From contig JAJECS010000027.1 in the NCBI GenBank assembly GCA_022821905.1, forward strand, positions 1-64,000: 64,000 bases of DNA. The letters run 5' to 3'. This DNA is from Chloroflexota bacterium. GTDB lineage: Bacteria > Chloroflexota > UBA11872. The translations under genes and the position numbers were made by a program. This document shows positions 42,487 to 50,900 of this stretch, piece by piece (positions within the stretch are counted from its first letter, which is position 1; the number at the start of each line of letters is the position of its first letter). The notes below the pieces were generated by a model. The model searched no databases. It worked only from the letters and a program-made list of their open reading frames with translations, and was not told the origin of the DNA.

Positions 42487-43521
42487 CTAGGAGCGCAGGG
42501 CGCGCCGGAGCTGACGGTGACGGCGCCAGATGGCCAGGGGCGACCGCAGGGGCTCCATCACGGCCCGAAGTTCGGACCAGCTGGCGGCTCGCGGCGAGTC
42601 CGCGGTTTCGGAGCCGGAAGCCGTTGCCAGGTGTGCGTGGCTGCGCCGAAACTCCGCCAGGCGCCGAAGCCCCGCGAGCCTCCCCCGGACGGCGGCGAGA
42701 TTCCGCTGCCGCCAGACGGTGACCGGCAGCGACGCGGCGTCGTAAGCCAGGATCAGCGGCAGCCAGCGCAGCAGCGGTCCGAGTGGATAGTTCTTGGCGA
42801 TCAACCACACCTTGTTCCGGCCAAGGTGGAACGTCTTGAGCGGCGAATCTTCCGCCCACGTGGCCGAGTGCATGTGGCGAACCCGCGCCGTGGTCACGTA
42901 TCGCGCCGTCCACCCCAGCCAGCGCGCGCGCCAGGCGAGGTCGACGTCCTCCAGATAGGCGAAGAAGCGCTCGTCGAAACCGGCGGTTGCCTGGAGCAGC
43001 TCGCGCCGATACAGCGCCGCCCCGGCGCTGGCGCCGAAGACGTCCCCGTCGGAGTCGTCCTGCAAGGGAGTCCCGGCGTTTCGATCCCACGCGATGCCCA
43101 GTGGATCCAGGCTGATGCCGGCGGAGTCGATGATTTCGGGATCGTGCAGATAGACCATGCGGCTGGCGAACATGCCGGCGTCCGGATGCGCGGTCGCGGC
43201 GCTCACCAGGCTGGCCAGCCAATCCGGGTCGGGGATCGCGTCGTTGTTGATGGTGGCGACAAGCGGCGCGCGGGCGGACACGAAGCCGCGGTTATTGCCG
43301 GCGGCAAATCCCGTGTTCTCTGCAAGCTCCACCACGCGCACCGATGGGAATTCGCCCCGGACCCAGGCCGCCGTGCCATCGGTTGAGCCGTTGTCGACCA
43401 GAATGACCTCGTGGTGGACGTTCTTCTGGCCGACGATGGCCGGCAGCGATTCGGCCAGCCGCTCGCGTCCGTTCCAGGTCACGACGACGACCGAGGCTTC
43501 GAGGTCTTGCACTGGCGTCAT
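42487..43521 (-). CDS. Family 2 glycosyltransferase, rhamnosyltransferase-like
   Basis: 344-residue GT-A transferase, likely involved in surface polysaccharide synthesis. VVVVTWNGRERLAESLPAIVGQKNVHHEVILVDNGSTDGTAAWV is the nucleotide-sugar site; PLVATINNDAIPDPDWL replaces DxD with NND as in WbbL-like rhamnosyltransferases; DERFFAYLEDVDLAWRARWLGW carries the catalytic ED motif. The C-terminal 90 residues are basic and helical and probably associate with the membrane. Divergent from the nuclease gene with only 33 bp between the starts. Confidence 0.85.
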   Translation of the reverse strand: MTPVQDLEASVVVVTWNGRERLAESLPAIVGQKNVHHEVILVDNGSTDGTAAWVRGEFPSVRVVELAENTGFAAGNNRGFVSARAPLVATINNDAIPDPDWLASLVSAATAHPDAGMFASRMVYLHDPEIIDSAGISLDPLGIAWDRNAGTPLQDDSDGDVFGASAGAALYRRELLQATAGFDERFFAYLEDVDLAWRARWLGWTARYVTTARVRHMHSATWAEDSPLKTFHLGRNKVWLIAKNYPLGPLLRWLPLILAYDAASLPVTVWRQRNLAAVRGRLAGLRRLAEFRRSHAHLATASGSETADSPRAASWSELRAVMEPLRSPLAIWRRHRQLRRALRS

Positions 43522-43554
43522 GATCCGGCGCGACCGCTAGACTTCAGGCGGCAG

Positions 43555-44457
43555 ATGCATCCGGCGCCGCTGGTTGGGATTCGCGTGGCTCCCCCGCTCC
43601 GATTTCTCTCCCCTACCAAGTTGCGAACCTACGCAACCTGTCCGCTGCAGTACAGGCATCGGTATGTCGATCGCCTGGAGTCTCCGTACACCCCGGCCTC
43701 ACTGGTTGGCCAGGCCATCCACGAGACGCTGGAAGCGAACTTCCGGGCGAAGAAGCATACGCGTCGCGACTTGCCGACGTTCGAGGCCCAGGAAATCTTC
43801 GACCGCGTCTGGGAGCGACACGCGCCCGGTCCCGCAGACGCCGCCGACCCCGACGATCCATGGGAGGCGGCCTACGAGTCCGGTCGGTCCGCACTGGAGC
43901 ACTATCTGACCGAAGCCGCCGCGGCCCTGGTGCCGCATCTGGTCGAGCATCGATTCCGGTTCACGATCCCCAGCGTGCCATGGCCCGTCGTCGGCACGGT
44001 CGATCTGGTGGATCACAACGGCACGGTCATCGACTTCAAGACCTCCCGCCGGCCTTACCACGCCTCGTATCTCGATGGCGATCTCCAGCTCATGTGTTAC
44101 GCGATCGGGTACGCCGCGTTTCGCGCCGGGTCGCGGGTCCGGCCCGGTGAGTTGCCGTCGCCGTACTTCATTCCGGACGTCCGCGTGGACGTGCTGGTGA
44201 TCGGCGATCCGCCATCGGTGCAGCGGCTCGAGGCGCGCTACGACCGCGAGGCGCTGCGAGAGTTCGGAGAGCGCGCGGCGAGCATCGCGTTGGGAATCCA
44301 GGACGAGCAATTCGAGGCGTTCTGGCGGGCGCCCGACGCGGCTGAGGATGCCAACGTCTGCCGGCGGTGCTCCTACGTGGATCGGTGCCCGGACGCGCTG
44401 GTGTCGGCCGACGAGCTACTGAAAGCGGACGGCGAGGACGGAGACCAGGAAGAATAG
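43555..44457 (+). CDS. PD-(D/E)XK nuclease, RecB/Cas4-like with Fe-S cysteines
   Basis: 300-residue RecB-family nuclease. Catalytic core VGTVDLVDHNGTVIDFKTSRR (D..DxK) and Gln-Tyr-type motif LDGDLQLMCYAIGY. Four cysteines, TYATCPLQYRHRYVDR near the N-terminus and ANVCRRCSYVDRCPD near the C-terminus, match the 4Fe-4S staple of AddB/Cas4 nucleases. No cas or recombination gene is adjacent, so a stand-alone DNA repair role is likely. I chose the ATG at 43555 because upstream codons are a shadow of the GT gene. The 3' end overlaps secG by 42 bp. Confidence 0.84.
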   Translation: MHPAPLVGIRVAPPLRFLSPTKLRTYATCPLQYRHRYVDRLESPYTPASLVGQAIHETLEANFRAKKHTRRDLPTFEAQEIFDRVWERHAPGPADAADPDDPWEAAYESGRSALEHYLTEAAAALVPHLVEHRFRFTIPSVPWPVVGTVDLVDHNGTVIDFKTSRRPYHASYLDGDLQLMCYAIGYAAFRAGSRVRPGELPSPYFIPDVRVDVLVIGDPPSVQRLEARYDREALREFGERAASIALGIQDEQFEAFWRAPDAAEDANVCRRCSYVDRCPDALVSADELLKADGEDGDQEE

Positions 44458-44637
44458 GGCCGAGATTCCGATCGTGAAGTTGAAGAGCACGCGGTCGATT
44501 CCGCGCCGCGAGGCGAAGAACGAGCTGTCGCTGCCGCCCAGCGCCGAGCCCACGCCGGCGTTGCGTACCTGAAGCAGCACGACGCCGATCAAGATGACCG
44601 CCAAGACCACCTGCGCCGCCTGAAAGCCGGAACCCAC
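44416..44637 (-). CDS. secG: Preprotein translocase subunit SecG
   Basis: 73-residue Sec channel subunit with two helices: AAQVVLAVILIGVVLLQV and VLFNFTIGISALFFLVSVLAV. Conserved cytoplasmic loop VRNAGVGSALGGSDSSFFASRRGIDR. GTG start with AGGAG eight bases upstream. Convergent, overlapping the nuclease gene by 42 bp. Confidence 0.93.
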   Translation of the reverse strand: MGSGFQAAQVVLAVILIGVVLLQVRNAGVGSALGGSDSSFFASRRGIDRVLFNFTIGISALFFLVSVLAVRFQ

Positions 44638-44916
44638 GGGCTTACTCCTGAAAGGGGACTTGCCCCGGAATCACCTAATGCTCAGTGCGGCATGACCCGA
44701 GGGCCAAGAGCCACGCCGCACGCTCAGCATACCGGAGCGGCTCCCCTCTGGGGGCAAGTTTGGGCGCGTCAGTCCCGCACGCCTGCCGTCACTTCTGCGC
44801 CATAGTCGTCATTCCGGCGGAAGCCGGAATCCAGTCCGGTCGAATCTGGAGGCCCGACGGATGCTTGGCGTCGGGCGGATCTGAGACCCGCCCCTACGGC
44901 ACACGGCCAGTGCGTC
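44638..44916. other. Gap holding a dispersed palindrome
   Basis: No gene seen. CGTCATTCCGGCGGAAGCCGGAATCCAGTCC at 44807-44836 is a variant of the 1488 element whose stem has changed on both sides in a compensating way (CCGGC/GCCGG). GAGACCCGCCCCTACGG follows, part of another frequent repeat type. Confidence 0.7.
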
Positions 44917-45945
44917 TCAGGCGCCGGCCGTCGCCAGCTTCGCGCGGGACATCTGGGCCGCGACCTTGATGGCGTGGTCCAGGCTGTCTTCGCGTGCGCG
45001 TCCTTCGCCCGCGCGGCCGTAGGCGGTGCCGTGGTCCACGCTGGTGCGGATGATGGGCATGCCCACCGACACGTTGATGCCGTCGAAGAACCCCGCGGTC
45101 TTGACTGCCACGTGGCCCTGGTCGTGATACATGGCGACGATGCCGTCGAAGCGACCGTCGATAGCCTTGTTGTAGACCGTGTCGCCCGGCTCGGGGCCGG
45201 TCACGTCCAGGCCTTCCGCCCGCGCCGCCTCGATGGCCGGCAGGATCTCGTCGGCGTCTTCGTCACCGAACAGCCGGTCCTCGCCCGCGTGGGGATTGAG
45301 CCCGTTGACCGCGATGCGCGGCTGCTCGAAGCCCAGCAGCTGCAGCGACTCGTGCAAAAGCCGAATGCAGTGCAACACGTTGTCGCGCGTCACGCGATCG
45401 ATGGCCTCGCGCAGCGAGACGTGCGTGCTGTTGTGAATCACCCGCAGCGTCGGCGCGACCAGCAGCATGCGCGTGCCCGGCGTCTTGGTCAGGTCCGCCA
45501 GAAGCTCCGTGTGTCCGGCGTAGTGATAGCCGGCGCGGTTGATGGCTTCCTTATGAATCGGTCCGGTGACGATGGCCGCTGCGCGACCGTCCATGACGAG
45601 CTTGGCGGCTTCGATCACGGCCTCGGCGGAGGACCGCCCGCCCTCGACCGTCACCTGCTTGAACGGCAGGTCGCTCAGGTCCTCGCCCCAGGGGTCAAAG
45701 ACCTCGATGGCGCCATGGACGTAGGCGGCCGATTCCGGATCGGCGGCGCGCACGTCCAGCTCCGATCCGAGGATTCCGGCCATTCGTTCGATCGCCGACA
45801 CGCTGCCCACGGCGAGCGGTCGGCACATGGCGTAGGTCTCGGGCTTGGCCAGGGACTTGATCAGGATCTCCGGCCCGACGCCCGTCGGGTCGCCCATGGT
45901 GATGGCGAGGATCGGTCGGTCGGCGTCGGCGTTTGCGTTGGGGAT
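44917..45945 (-). CDS. pdxA2: PdxA-type dehydrogenase (PdxA2-like), ATC start suspected
   Basis: NAD-dependent 4-phospho-hydroxyacid dehydrogenase/decarboxylase. MGDPTGVGPEILIKSL, metal/substrate site TGPIHKEAINRAGYHYAGHTELLADLTKTP, NGLNPHAGEDRLFGDED and AMYHDQGHVAVKTAGFFDGINVSVGMPIIRTSVDHGTAYG are all present. Next to a DUF1537 kinase it is more likely PdxA2 (4-phosphothreonate/erythronate catabolism) than vitamin B6 PdxA. The ORF track starts at ATG 45897, which cuts off the first strand RPILAIT. An AAAGGAG Shine-Dalgarno lies six bases before an in-frame ATC at 45945, and no ATG/GTG/TTG occurs between the upstream stop and 45897. Confidence 0.85.
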   Translation of the reverse strand: MPNANADADRPILAITMGDPTGVGPEILIKSLAKPETYAMCRPLAVGSVSAIERMAGILGSELDVRAADPESAAYVHGAIEVFDPWGEDLSDLPFKQVTVEGGRSSAEAVIEAAKLVMDGRAAAIVTGPIHKEAINRAGYHYAGHTELLADLTKTPGTRMLLVAPTLRVIHNSTHVSLREAIDRVTRDNVLHCIRLLHESLQLLGFEQPRIAVNGLNPHAGEDRLFGDEDADEILPAIEAARAEGLDVTGPEPGDTVYNKAIDGRFDGIVAMYHDQGHVAVKTAGFFDGINVSVGMPIIRTSVDHGTAYGRAGEGRAREDSLDHAIKVAAQMSRAKLATAGA

Positions 45946-46038
45946 GCGGGGCTCCTTTGACGTGCGCCCTCGAAGTCACTCGGCGGCAAGTGTAGTCAGG
46001 CCGAGAGGTGAGTGCGCGGACGGGTTGCGGTTCGCGGG

Positions 46039-47253
46039 CTACGGCGGTCCGATCGTGCGCAGGGCGTCCACCAGCGCCGTCGGGCCGCCCATGACGCCGG
46101 CCTTGGTCACCACCGGCCAGCCCGCGCCGGGACCGGATGTGAACACGCCGTAGGGCACGCCCCACCCAATCTCACCGGCAAGCTCGATGGCTTCCGCCGG
46201 GATCGCGGCGAACGCGGCTCGCGCCGTGTCGCCGCCCGAGAGCACCAGGCCGATCGGGTGCGTGCCGCGCCAGATGGTGGCCGTGAACTGGCTCACCAGG
46301 GCCTGCTGCGCGGCCTGGGCCTCCGGAGACGGAGCCTTGACGGGAATCACGGCATCGATCAGGGCGGGGCGGTCGAGCGACCAACCGGCGCGCACCGACG
46401 CGGCCACCATGATCGAGATGCCGGGTTGCTGCAGGAGTGGAATGGGTTTTATCGCGAAGGTTGCCAGCGCCTCGGCCACTTGCCGCTGCGTGTGGTCCAT
46501 CGGCGACCCGATGATGGCGAGCGTGCGGGTCGTGCGCGATACCTCGGGAACCGGCTGGGGAAAGGACGCTGTGCATCGCGCCAGGGACGCGGCCAGGCCC
46601 GCCGATCCGGCGCTGACGTGCATGAGATCGGCGGCGTCCATGGCCACCGCCACGCACTCCAGATCGGCGTCCTCGGCGATGTCCGGCAGGATCACGTTCA
46701 CGCCCGCGTCGCGGGCATTCCGCAAGGCGTCGGCAAGCTCGGCCATGCCAGACCGCACGATCTGCGTCGGGATGACGCGGCACGTCAGCGGCGAGGTCGA
46801 TTCGATCAGCGTGGGAATGTGCGACTCCAGGGCCGGCGTCACCGGGTCCCGGCCGGGTTCGGCCTCGGAAACGGGCGTGCCCCAGAGCGCCAGTGTGCCC
46901 GACTCGGTGGTCCGGCCCCCCGAGGGAAATGCCGGCGTGTACACCAGCGTCGAAACGCCCGCGCCGTCGAGCGCCGCCTGGATCTCGGCCGCGATGTTCC
47001 CGCGCAGCAGCGAATCGGTCTTCTTGTAGATCAGGGCGGAGGAGTCGAGCGCGCCGACGGCGCCGCGCACGGCGTCGTAGGCGGCGGAAGCGTCCAGGTG
47101 TCTGGACGCGGTGCTCATGGCCGCCGCGTCGGCGTCCGGCGGCCACGCGCCGTCGCGGGTGGAGACCAGCGCCCGGCGCCCGGCATTGCGGAACTGCAGC
47201 GCCGTGTCCAGGGCGCCCGTCAGGTCGTCGGCGATGATCGCCCACCGCGGCAT
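46039..47253 (-). CDS. DUF1537 four-carbon acid sugar kinase
   Basis: 404-residue kinase (OtnK/DtnK family) that in characterised members phosphorylates D-threonate, D-erythronate or 3-oxo-tetronate. N-terminal substrate domain WAIIADDLTGALDTALQFRNAGRRALV and IYKKTDSLLRGNIAAEIQAAL; C-terminal nucleotide domain LVLSGGDTARAAF and GWGVPYGVFTSGPGAGWPVVTKAGVMGGPTALVDAL. The start lies within 9 nt of the LarA-like stop and the pdxA2-like gene follows. Together these supply the kinase and dehydrogenase/decarboxylase steps. The 852-aa plus-strand ORF across it is a shadow. Confidence 0.9.
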   Translation of the reverse strand: MPRWAIIADDLTGALDTALQFRNAGRRALVSTRDGAWPPDADAAAMSTASRHLDASAAYDAVRGAVGALDSSALIYKKTDSLLRGNIAAEIQAALDGAGVSTLVYTPAFPSGGRTTESGTLALWGTPVSEAEPGRDPVTPALESHIPTLIESTSPLTCRVIPTQIVRSGMAELADALRNARDAGVNVILPDIAEDADLECVAVAMDAADLMHVSAGSAGLAASLARCTASFPQPVPEVSRTTRTLAIIGSPMDHTQRQVAEALATFAIKPIPLLQQPGISIMVAASVRAGWSLDRPALIDAVIPVKAPSPEAQAAQQALVSQFTATIWRGTHPIGLVLSGGDTARAAFAAIPAEAIELAGEIGWGVPYGVFTSGPGAGWPVVTKAGVMGGPTALVDALRTIGPP

Positions 47254-47256
47254 TGG

Positions 47257-48528
47257 CTAGTTCGTCAGGGGAAGCGTGTCGGGCGCGTGGGTGAGCACGG
47301 CCACGGATGGGTTGGCGCGAGCATTGGCGGCTGCCATTTCGAGCGCCGCCTCCACCGTGTCCGCCCGGTCGAACGCCAGGGCGCGGGCGTCCTCGCGCGC
47401 CACGCCGTCCGAGACCAGGATGATGCGTGCGTGCTCACGGACGCGCGCCCACGCGGTCGCCAGCGATGCGGCTACCGGGTCGTCGAACTCACCCTTTTCG
47501 TAGCGGGTGATGAGCGCGTCGGCCGGGGACGCCGCGTAGTCCAGCATCTCCGGATGCATCACGGCCACGCCCTCGGGGCACGGTGTCACCACGACGATCG
47601 TGCCTCCCGGACGCACCATCATGGCTGCGGGATACAGGCTCTTGTGCGCCTGCCAGAACTCGATATCGCACGGGTGCGAGCCGGCAATCACAATGTCGAG
47701 CCCCGTCGGCGCGGGTACGCCGTAGATGCTTTGAGCGTCCGCCACGGCGCGCCGGTAGGCGCCGCGCGTGGTTCCGAAGCGCGCCGTGACGAGTTGGCCG
47801 TCGCTGTTGAGGGTGACGTTGAGGACGTGGTGCATGCCGGACCGTTCGGCGATGCGCTCCATCTCCCGGCGCACGGGCGTCACCACCTGGCCGAGCAGCG
47901 GATCGACCGCCCGCGCGCTGAACATGTGGGTCGCGGCGGTGGTGGCCGCGCCGGACACGCCCGGTTGCACGATCTTGGCCCCGGCCGAGAACCCGGCGAT
48001 GTGGTGGGGCACGACCGCGCCCGTGCCGATGACCAGGTCGGTCTCGAACAGCCCGGCGTTCACGTGCACCGGCGTGCCGTCGGGCGTGGTGCCCAGGTCG
48101 CGCAGCGGGGCCACCGTGTGGTCGTGCTGGGTGACTTCGACCCGGCTGAGCACCTCGTCGCCAAGCTTGGCGCGAACTTCGTCCGGCGTCATCGGACGGT
48201 GCGTGCCCAGGGCGATCATCACCTGCACAGCGTCGTCGGGCAGGCCGCCGGCGCGCAGTTCCTCCAGGATCGCCGGTACGAGCAGATGGGTCGGCGTTTC
48301 GCGAGTGATGTCATCGACCAGGATGAGCGCCGAGCGAGCGTCGGCGGCCGCCTCGCGCAGACGCGCGCAGTCCACCGGGTCGGCCAGCGCTTCGCGGATC
48401 ACGCGCTCCGGATCGGGCGCCGGCGGGGCCGGGTGCGGTGTGAACACCCCGGCCAGCACGGCGTCGTGGTTGACTCGAAAGCGCAAATCATCCGCGCCGT
48501 AGGGAATCGTGACGACTTCGCCTGGCAC
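47257..48528 (-). CDS. LarA-like nickel-dependent lactate racemase family protein
   Basis: 423-residue DUF2088/LarA-family protein. LILVDDITRETPTHLLVPAILEELRAGGLPDDAVQVMIALGTHRPMTPDEV is the N-terminal domain. TDLVIGTGAVVPHHIAGFSAGAKIVQPGVSGAATTAATHMFS holds His and Lys residues equivalent to the cofactor- and metal-binding residues of LarA. The C-terminal domain ends VAVLTHAPDTLPLTN. Family members racemise or epimerise alpha-hydroxy acids. In this operon it may invert C2 of a sugar acid. GTG start at 48528 with GGAG upstream; the longer ORF is a shadow of the FAH gene. No larBCE cofactor genes are seen in the window. Confidence 0.83.
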   Translation of the reverse strand: MPGEVVTIPYGADDLRFRVNHDAVLAGVFTPHPAPPAPDPERVIREALADPVDCARLREAAADARSALILVDDITRETPTHLLVPAILEELRAGGLPDDAVQVMIALGTHRPMTPDEVRAKLGDEVLSRVEVTQHDHTVAPLRDLGTTPDGTPVHVNAGLFETDLVIGTGAVVPHHIAGFSAGAKIVQPGVSGAATTAATHMFSARAVDPLLGQVVTPVRREMERIAERSGMHHVLNVTLNSDGQLVTARFGTTRGAYRRAVADAQSIYGVPAPTGLDIVIAGSHPCDIEFWQAHKSLYPAAMMVRPGGTIVVVTPCPEGVAVMHPEMLDYAASPADALITRYEKGEFDDPVAASLATAWARVREHARIILVSDGVAREDARALAFDRADTVEAALEMAAANARANPSVAVLTHAPDTLPLTN

Positions 48529-48551
48529 GGTCCGCTCCGGTCTGCTCTGGG

Positions 48552-49376
48552 CTACGCGGCCACCACTTGATTTCGGAGCACGCCGATCTTCTCGAGCTCG
48601 ATCTCGACCGAGTCTCCCGGCGCGAGCGGCCCGACGCCTTCGGGCGTGCCCGTGAAGATGCAGTCGCCGGGTTGCAGCGTGAGGCCCTGCGCCAGGTAGG
48701 TGACCAGCGACGCGACGTCGAAGAGCATGTCGGACGTGTTGTTGTCCTGCTTGGTTTCGCCGTTCACGCGCGCCTGGATGCGCAGGTTGTTGGGGTCGAT
48801 GTCGGTCACGATGCAGGGACCGAGCGGTGCGAACGTATCCAGGCCCTTGCCCATCAGGATGCAACCCATGGCCATTTCGGCGAATTGCAGCTTGCGGGCG
48901 CTCACGTCGTTGCCGCAGGTGTAGCCGAGGACATAGTCGAGCGCCTCGGAGACGTCGACGTTGCGGCAGGTCTTGCCCATCACCACCACCAGCTCCGCCT
49001 CGTAGTGGACCTCGCCGAACGGCTCCTCCTGGAGCGCGGGATCGTTGATGGCGTGACGGAAGCCTTCCGCTCGGGGCAGCACGATGTCGTCCCCGGGACC
49101 GCTGATGGCCGTGGTCGGCTTGATGAACAGCATGGGCATCTTGGGTACGCCGCTCTCACCGACGGTCTCCATGATGTGTTCCATGTAGTTCAGGCCGACC
49201 CCAATGGCCTTGCCCGGCTCCACCGGGGCCAACAGCTTGAGGTCGTCGACCGATCCGACGGCATCGCCAACCGAGTAGTCCCCGAAGATGTCCCCGTCGA
49301 TCGCGTGGACGGTGCCGTCGTCATCGAGTGAGCCGTGGCGAGCGCCGGAGTCGTGGGCGTATCGGACGATCCGCAT
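48552..49376 (-). CDS. Fumarylacetoacetate hydrolase-family protein
   Basis: 274-residue FAH-fold enzyme (hydrolase, hydratase, decarboxylase or dehydratase of 2-oxo acids). KAIGVGLNYMEHIMETVGESGVPKMPMLFIKPTTAISGPGDDIVLPR carries the catalytic His; HYEAELVVVMGKTCRNVDVSEALDYVLGYTCGNDVSARKLQF has the metal-binding E-x-E region. The C-terminus TLQPGDCIFTGTPEGVGPLAPGDSVEIELEKIG is typical. First gene of the probable four-carbon acid operon, 23 nt before the LarA-like gene. Confidence 0.88.
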   Translation of the reverse strand: MRIVRYAHDSGARHGSLDDDGTVHAIDGDIFGDYSVGDAVGSVDDLKLLAPVEPGKAIGVGLNYMEHIMETVGESGVPKMPMLFIKPTTAISGPGDDIVLPRAEGFRHAINDPALQEEPFGEVHYEAELVVVMGKTCRNVDVSEALDYVLGYTCGNDVSARKLQFAEMAMGCILMGKGLDTFAPLGPCIVTDIDPNNLRIQARVNGETKQDNNTSDMLFDVASLVTYLAQGLTLQPGDCIFTGTPEGVGPLAPGDSVEIELEKIGVLRNQVVAA

Positions 49377-49448
49377 GGTGGTTGACCGATCAGAAGCGAG
49401 GGGCAGGCAGCGGTCCGCAGCGTAGCATCGCCCGTGCGCTTGGCCGGG

Positions 49449-50228
49449 CTATTTCGCGTTTACGAAGTCCAGGATCGCCGCGCGACACTCATCGGGCGCC
49501 TCCAGGTGCGGCCAGTGGCCCGCGTGCGCAACATTGACCTGGGTGGCATTGGTCGCGCGGGCGGTGAGGATGGCCGCGTCGTCCTCGGTGACGAAGGGGT
49601 CGGCGTCGCCGCGCAAGACCAGAATGGGCGCCCTGATCGTGCGGGACGCCTCCAGATACTCCGCGCCGATCATGGCGCGCAAGCATCCGGCGACAACGCC
49701 GGCGGCGGCGAGCGCCGCCGCCTCGCACATCGACGACAGGTGTTCGTCGGCCAACTCTTCGACAAGGCCGCGCGTCAGCCAGCGCCTGGCGGCATCGGCA
49801 TCCCATCCGCGCATTTTGATTCGCTCGTGCACCGTCCAGAGGCTGTGCACGTCGCGGACAAACGCGCCCGACCCGAGGAGGACCAGGCGCTGGACGTGGC
49901 TGGGGTATCGCGCCGCGAAGCACAGGGCGACGAGTCCGCCGTAGTCGTGAGCCACGATCGGAATCGGATCGAGCTGATTGGCCTGGTGCAGCGAGTGATG
50001 CAGCAACGTGGCGGCCTGGTCGATGTCGCCCGCGAAGCCCGCGGGCGGGCTCTGGCCGAAGCCGGGAAACTCGAGCATCAGCGCGCGCCGGTCCTCAGGA
50101 AGCCCCTGGGTCACCAACTCCCAAACGACCGCGCCGGGCCCCAGGCCGTGCAAGAACAGAATGCCCGACCCCCGCACGCCCGTGGTTGCCAGATTGATGC
50201 GCTGTCCTCGCACCTGGAGCATTGGCAT
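49449..50228 (-). CDS. Alpha/beta hydrolase with Asp nucleophile
   Basis: 259-residue alpha/beta hydrolase. The oxyanion segment is LFLHGLGPGAVVWELV. The nucleophile elbow is VAHDYGGLVAL, so the nucleophile is Asp rather than Ser, as in epoxide hydrolases and haloalkane dehalogenases. The acid is probably the Asp of LRGDADPFVTED and the base His is in HAGHWPHLEAPDE. A helical cap is inserted after LLGSGAF. It lies downstream of three small membrane genes but with a 97-bp gap. Confidence 0.86.
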   Translation of the reverse strand: MPMLQVRGQRINLATTGVRGSGILFLHGLGPGAVVWELVTQGLPEDRRALMLEFPGFGQSPPAGFAGDIDQAATLLHHSLHQANQLDPIPIVAHDYGGLVALCFAARYPSHVQRLVLLGSGAFVRDVHSLWTVHERIKMRGWDADAARRWLTRGLVEELADEHLSSMCEAAALAAAGVVAGCLRAMIGAEYLEASRTIRAPILVLRGDADPFVTEDDAAILTARATNATQVNVAHAGHWPHLEAPDECRAAILDFVNAK

Positions 50229-50325
50229 CAGCGAGTACTGCCCGCGGCGTCTGTCCCACGCCCTTGCTCAGGCGGTTTCAACTCGTGCCTGCAGTGATGG
50301 TCGGTATGCATGCGGTGTTTCCGGG

Positions 50326-50652
50326 TCACGCCTTGGATGGCGTGTTGGCGCCATCCCGAGCGTTGCGCAGCTCCTCTTGCAGGCTCTCCGCGTAGCTGTC
50401 GACGGCGGCGCGCACTCGCTCGATCCGGACGATGGACGGCAGCACGCGTTGGCGCGCGGTCTCCTCAACCGTGTCGTGCATCTGCTCTGTCGAGCGCGCG
50501 GTGCGCCGCAATCCCTGCTTGATCTTCACGGTGGTCTCGATGATGGCAATGGACCCGACCACGCCGCCCACGAACAGCGCCAGGAACAGCACGCAGCCCT
50601 GGATGACCAGGATGATGATTGCCACGTCGCGCGCGACGTCCCACCCGTCCAT
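50326..50652 (-). CDS. Small membrane protein with amphipathic helix, paralogue B
   Basis: 108 residues, not recognised as a named family. N-terminal MDGWDVARDVAIIILVIQGCVLFLALFVGGVVGSIAIIE is a membrane helix (or hairpin). A long helical, charged tail VKIKQGLRRTARSTEQMHDTVEETARQRVLPSIVRIERVRAAVDSYAESLQEELRNA follows. Its N-terminus resembles that of the gene at 50901-51188. The start codon overlaps the stop of the YtxH-like gene by one base, so the trio is co-translated. Confidence 0.68.
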   Translation of the reverse strand: MDGWDVARDVAIIILVIQGCVLFLALFVGGVVGSIAIIETTVKIKQGLRRTARSTEQMHDTVEETARQRVLPSIVRIERVRAAVDSYAESLQEELRNARDGANTPSKA

Positions 50653-50897
50653 CAGCGTCGACGCCTTCGCCGTCGCCGCGACCGGCTGCGGCGTCGCCGC
50701 GGCTGGTCGTGCCGCTCTTTGGTCTTACCTTCGGCGGCCTCGGCGGCGCGCTGCGCGGCCTCGCGGGCCTTGCGCAACCTGGCCCCCACCTGCGCGATCA
50801 ACTCGCTGCCGCGCTGGGGCGCGAGCACCGTGCCAATCGCGCCGCCGACGATGAACCCGAGTGCCACGCCGAGCATGATCCAGGCCATGTCCGGCAC
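50652..50897 (-). CDS. YtxH-like membrane protein with polyarginine tail
   Basis: 81 residues. The single glycine-rich helix AWIMLGVALGFIVGGAIGTVLAPQRGSELI is the YtxH-type signature (GxxxGxxxGxLxAPxxGxx). A short amphipathic helix LRKAREAAQRAAEAAEG follows, and the last 16 residues are almost all arginine (RRRRSRSRRRRRRRR). The tail is real coding sequence because the stop is coupled (TGATG) to the next gene. It may bind nucleic acid or acidic phospholipids. Middle gene of a three-gene set. Confidence 0.72.
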   Translation of the reverse strand: MPDMAWIMLGVALGFIVGGAIGTVLAPQRGSELIAQVGARLRKAREAAQRAAEAAEGKTKERHDQPRRRRSRSRRRRRRRR

Positions 50898-50900
50898 CGC

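Noticed and set aside
46012-48570. 852-aa plus-strand ORF over the kinase and LarA-like genes
   Set aside because: His/Arg/Gly-rich shadow spanning two well-supported minus-strand genes; no recognisable domain.
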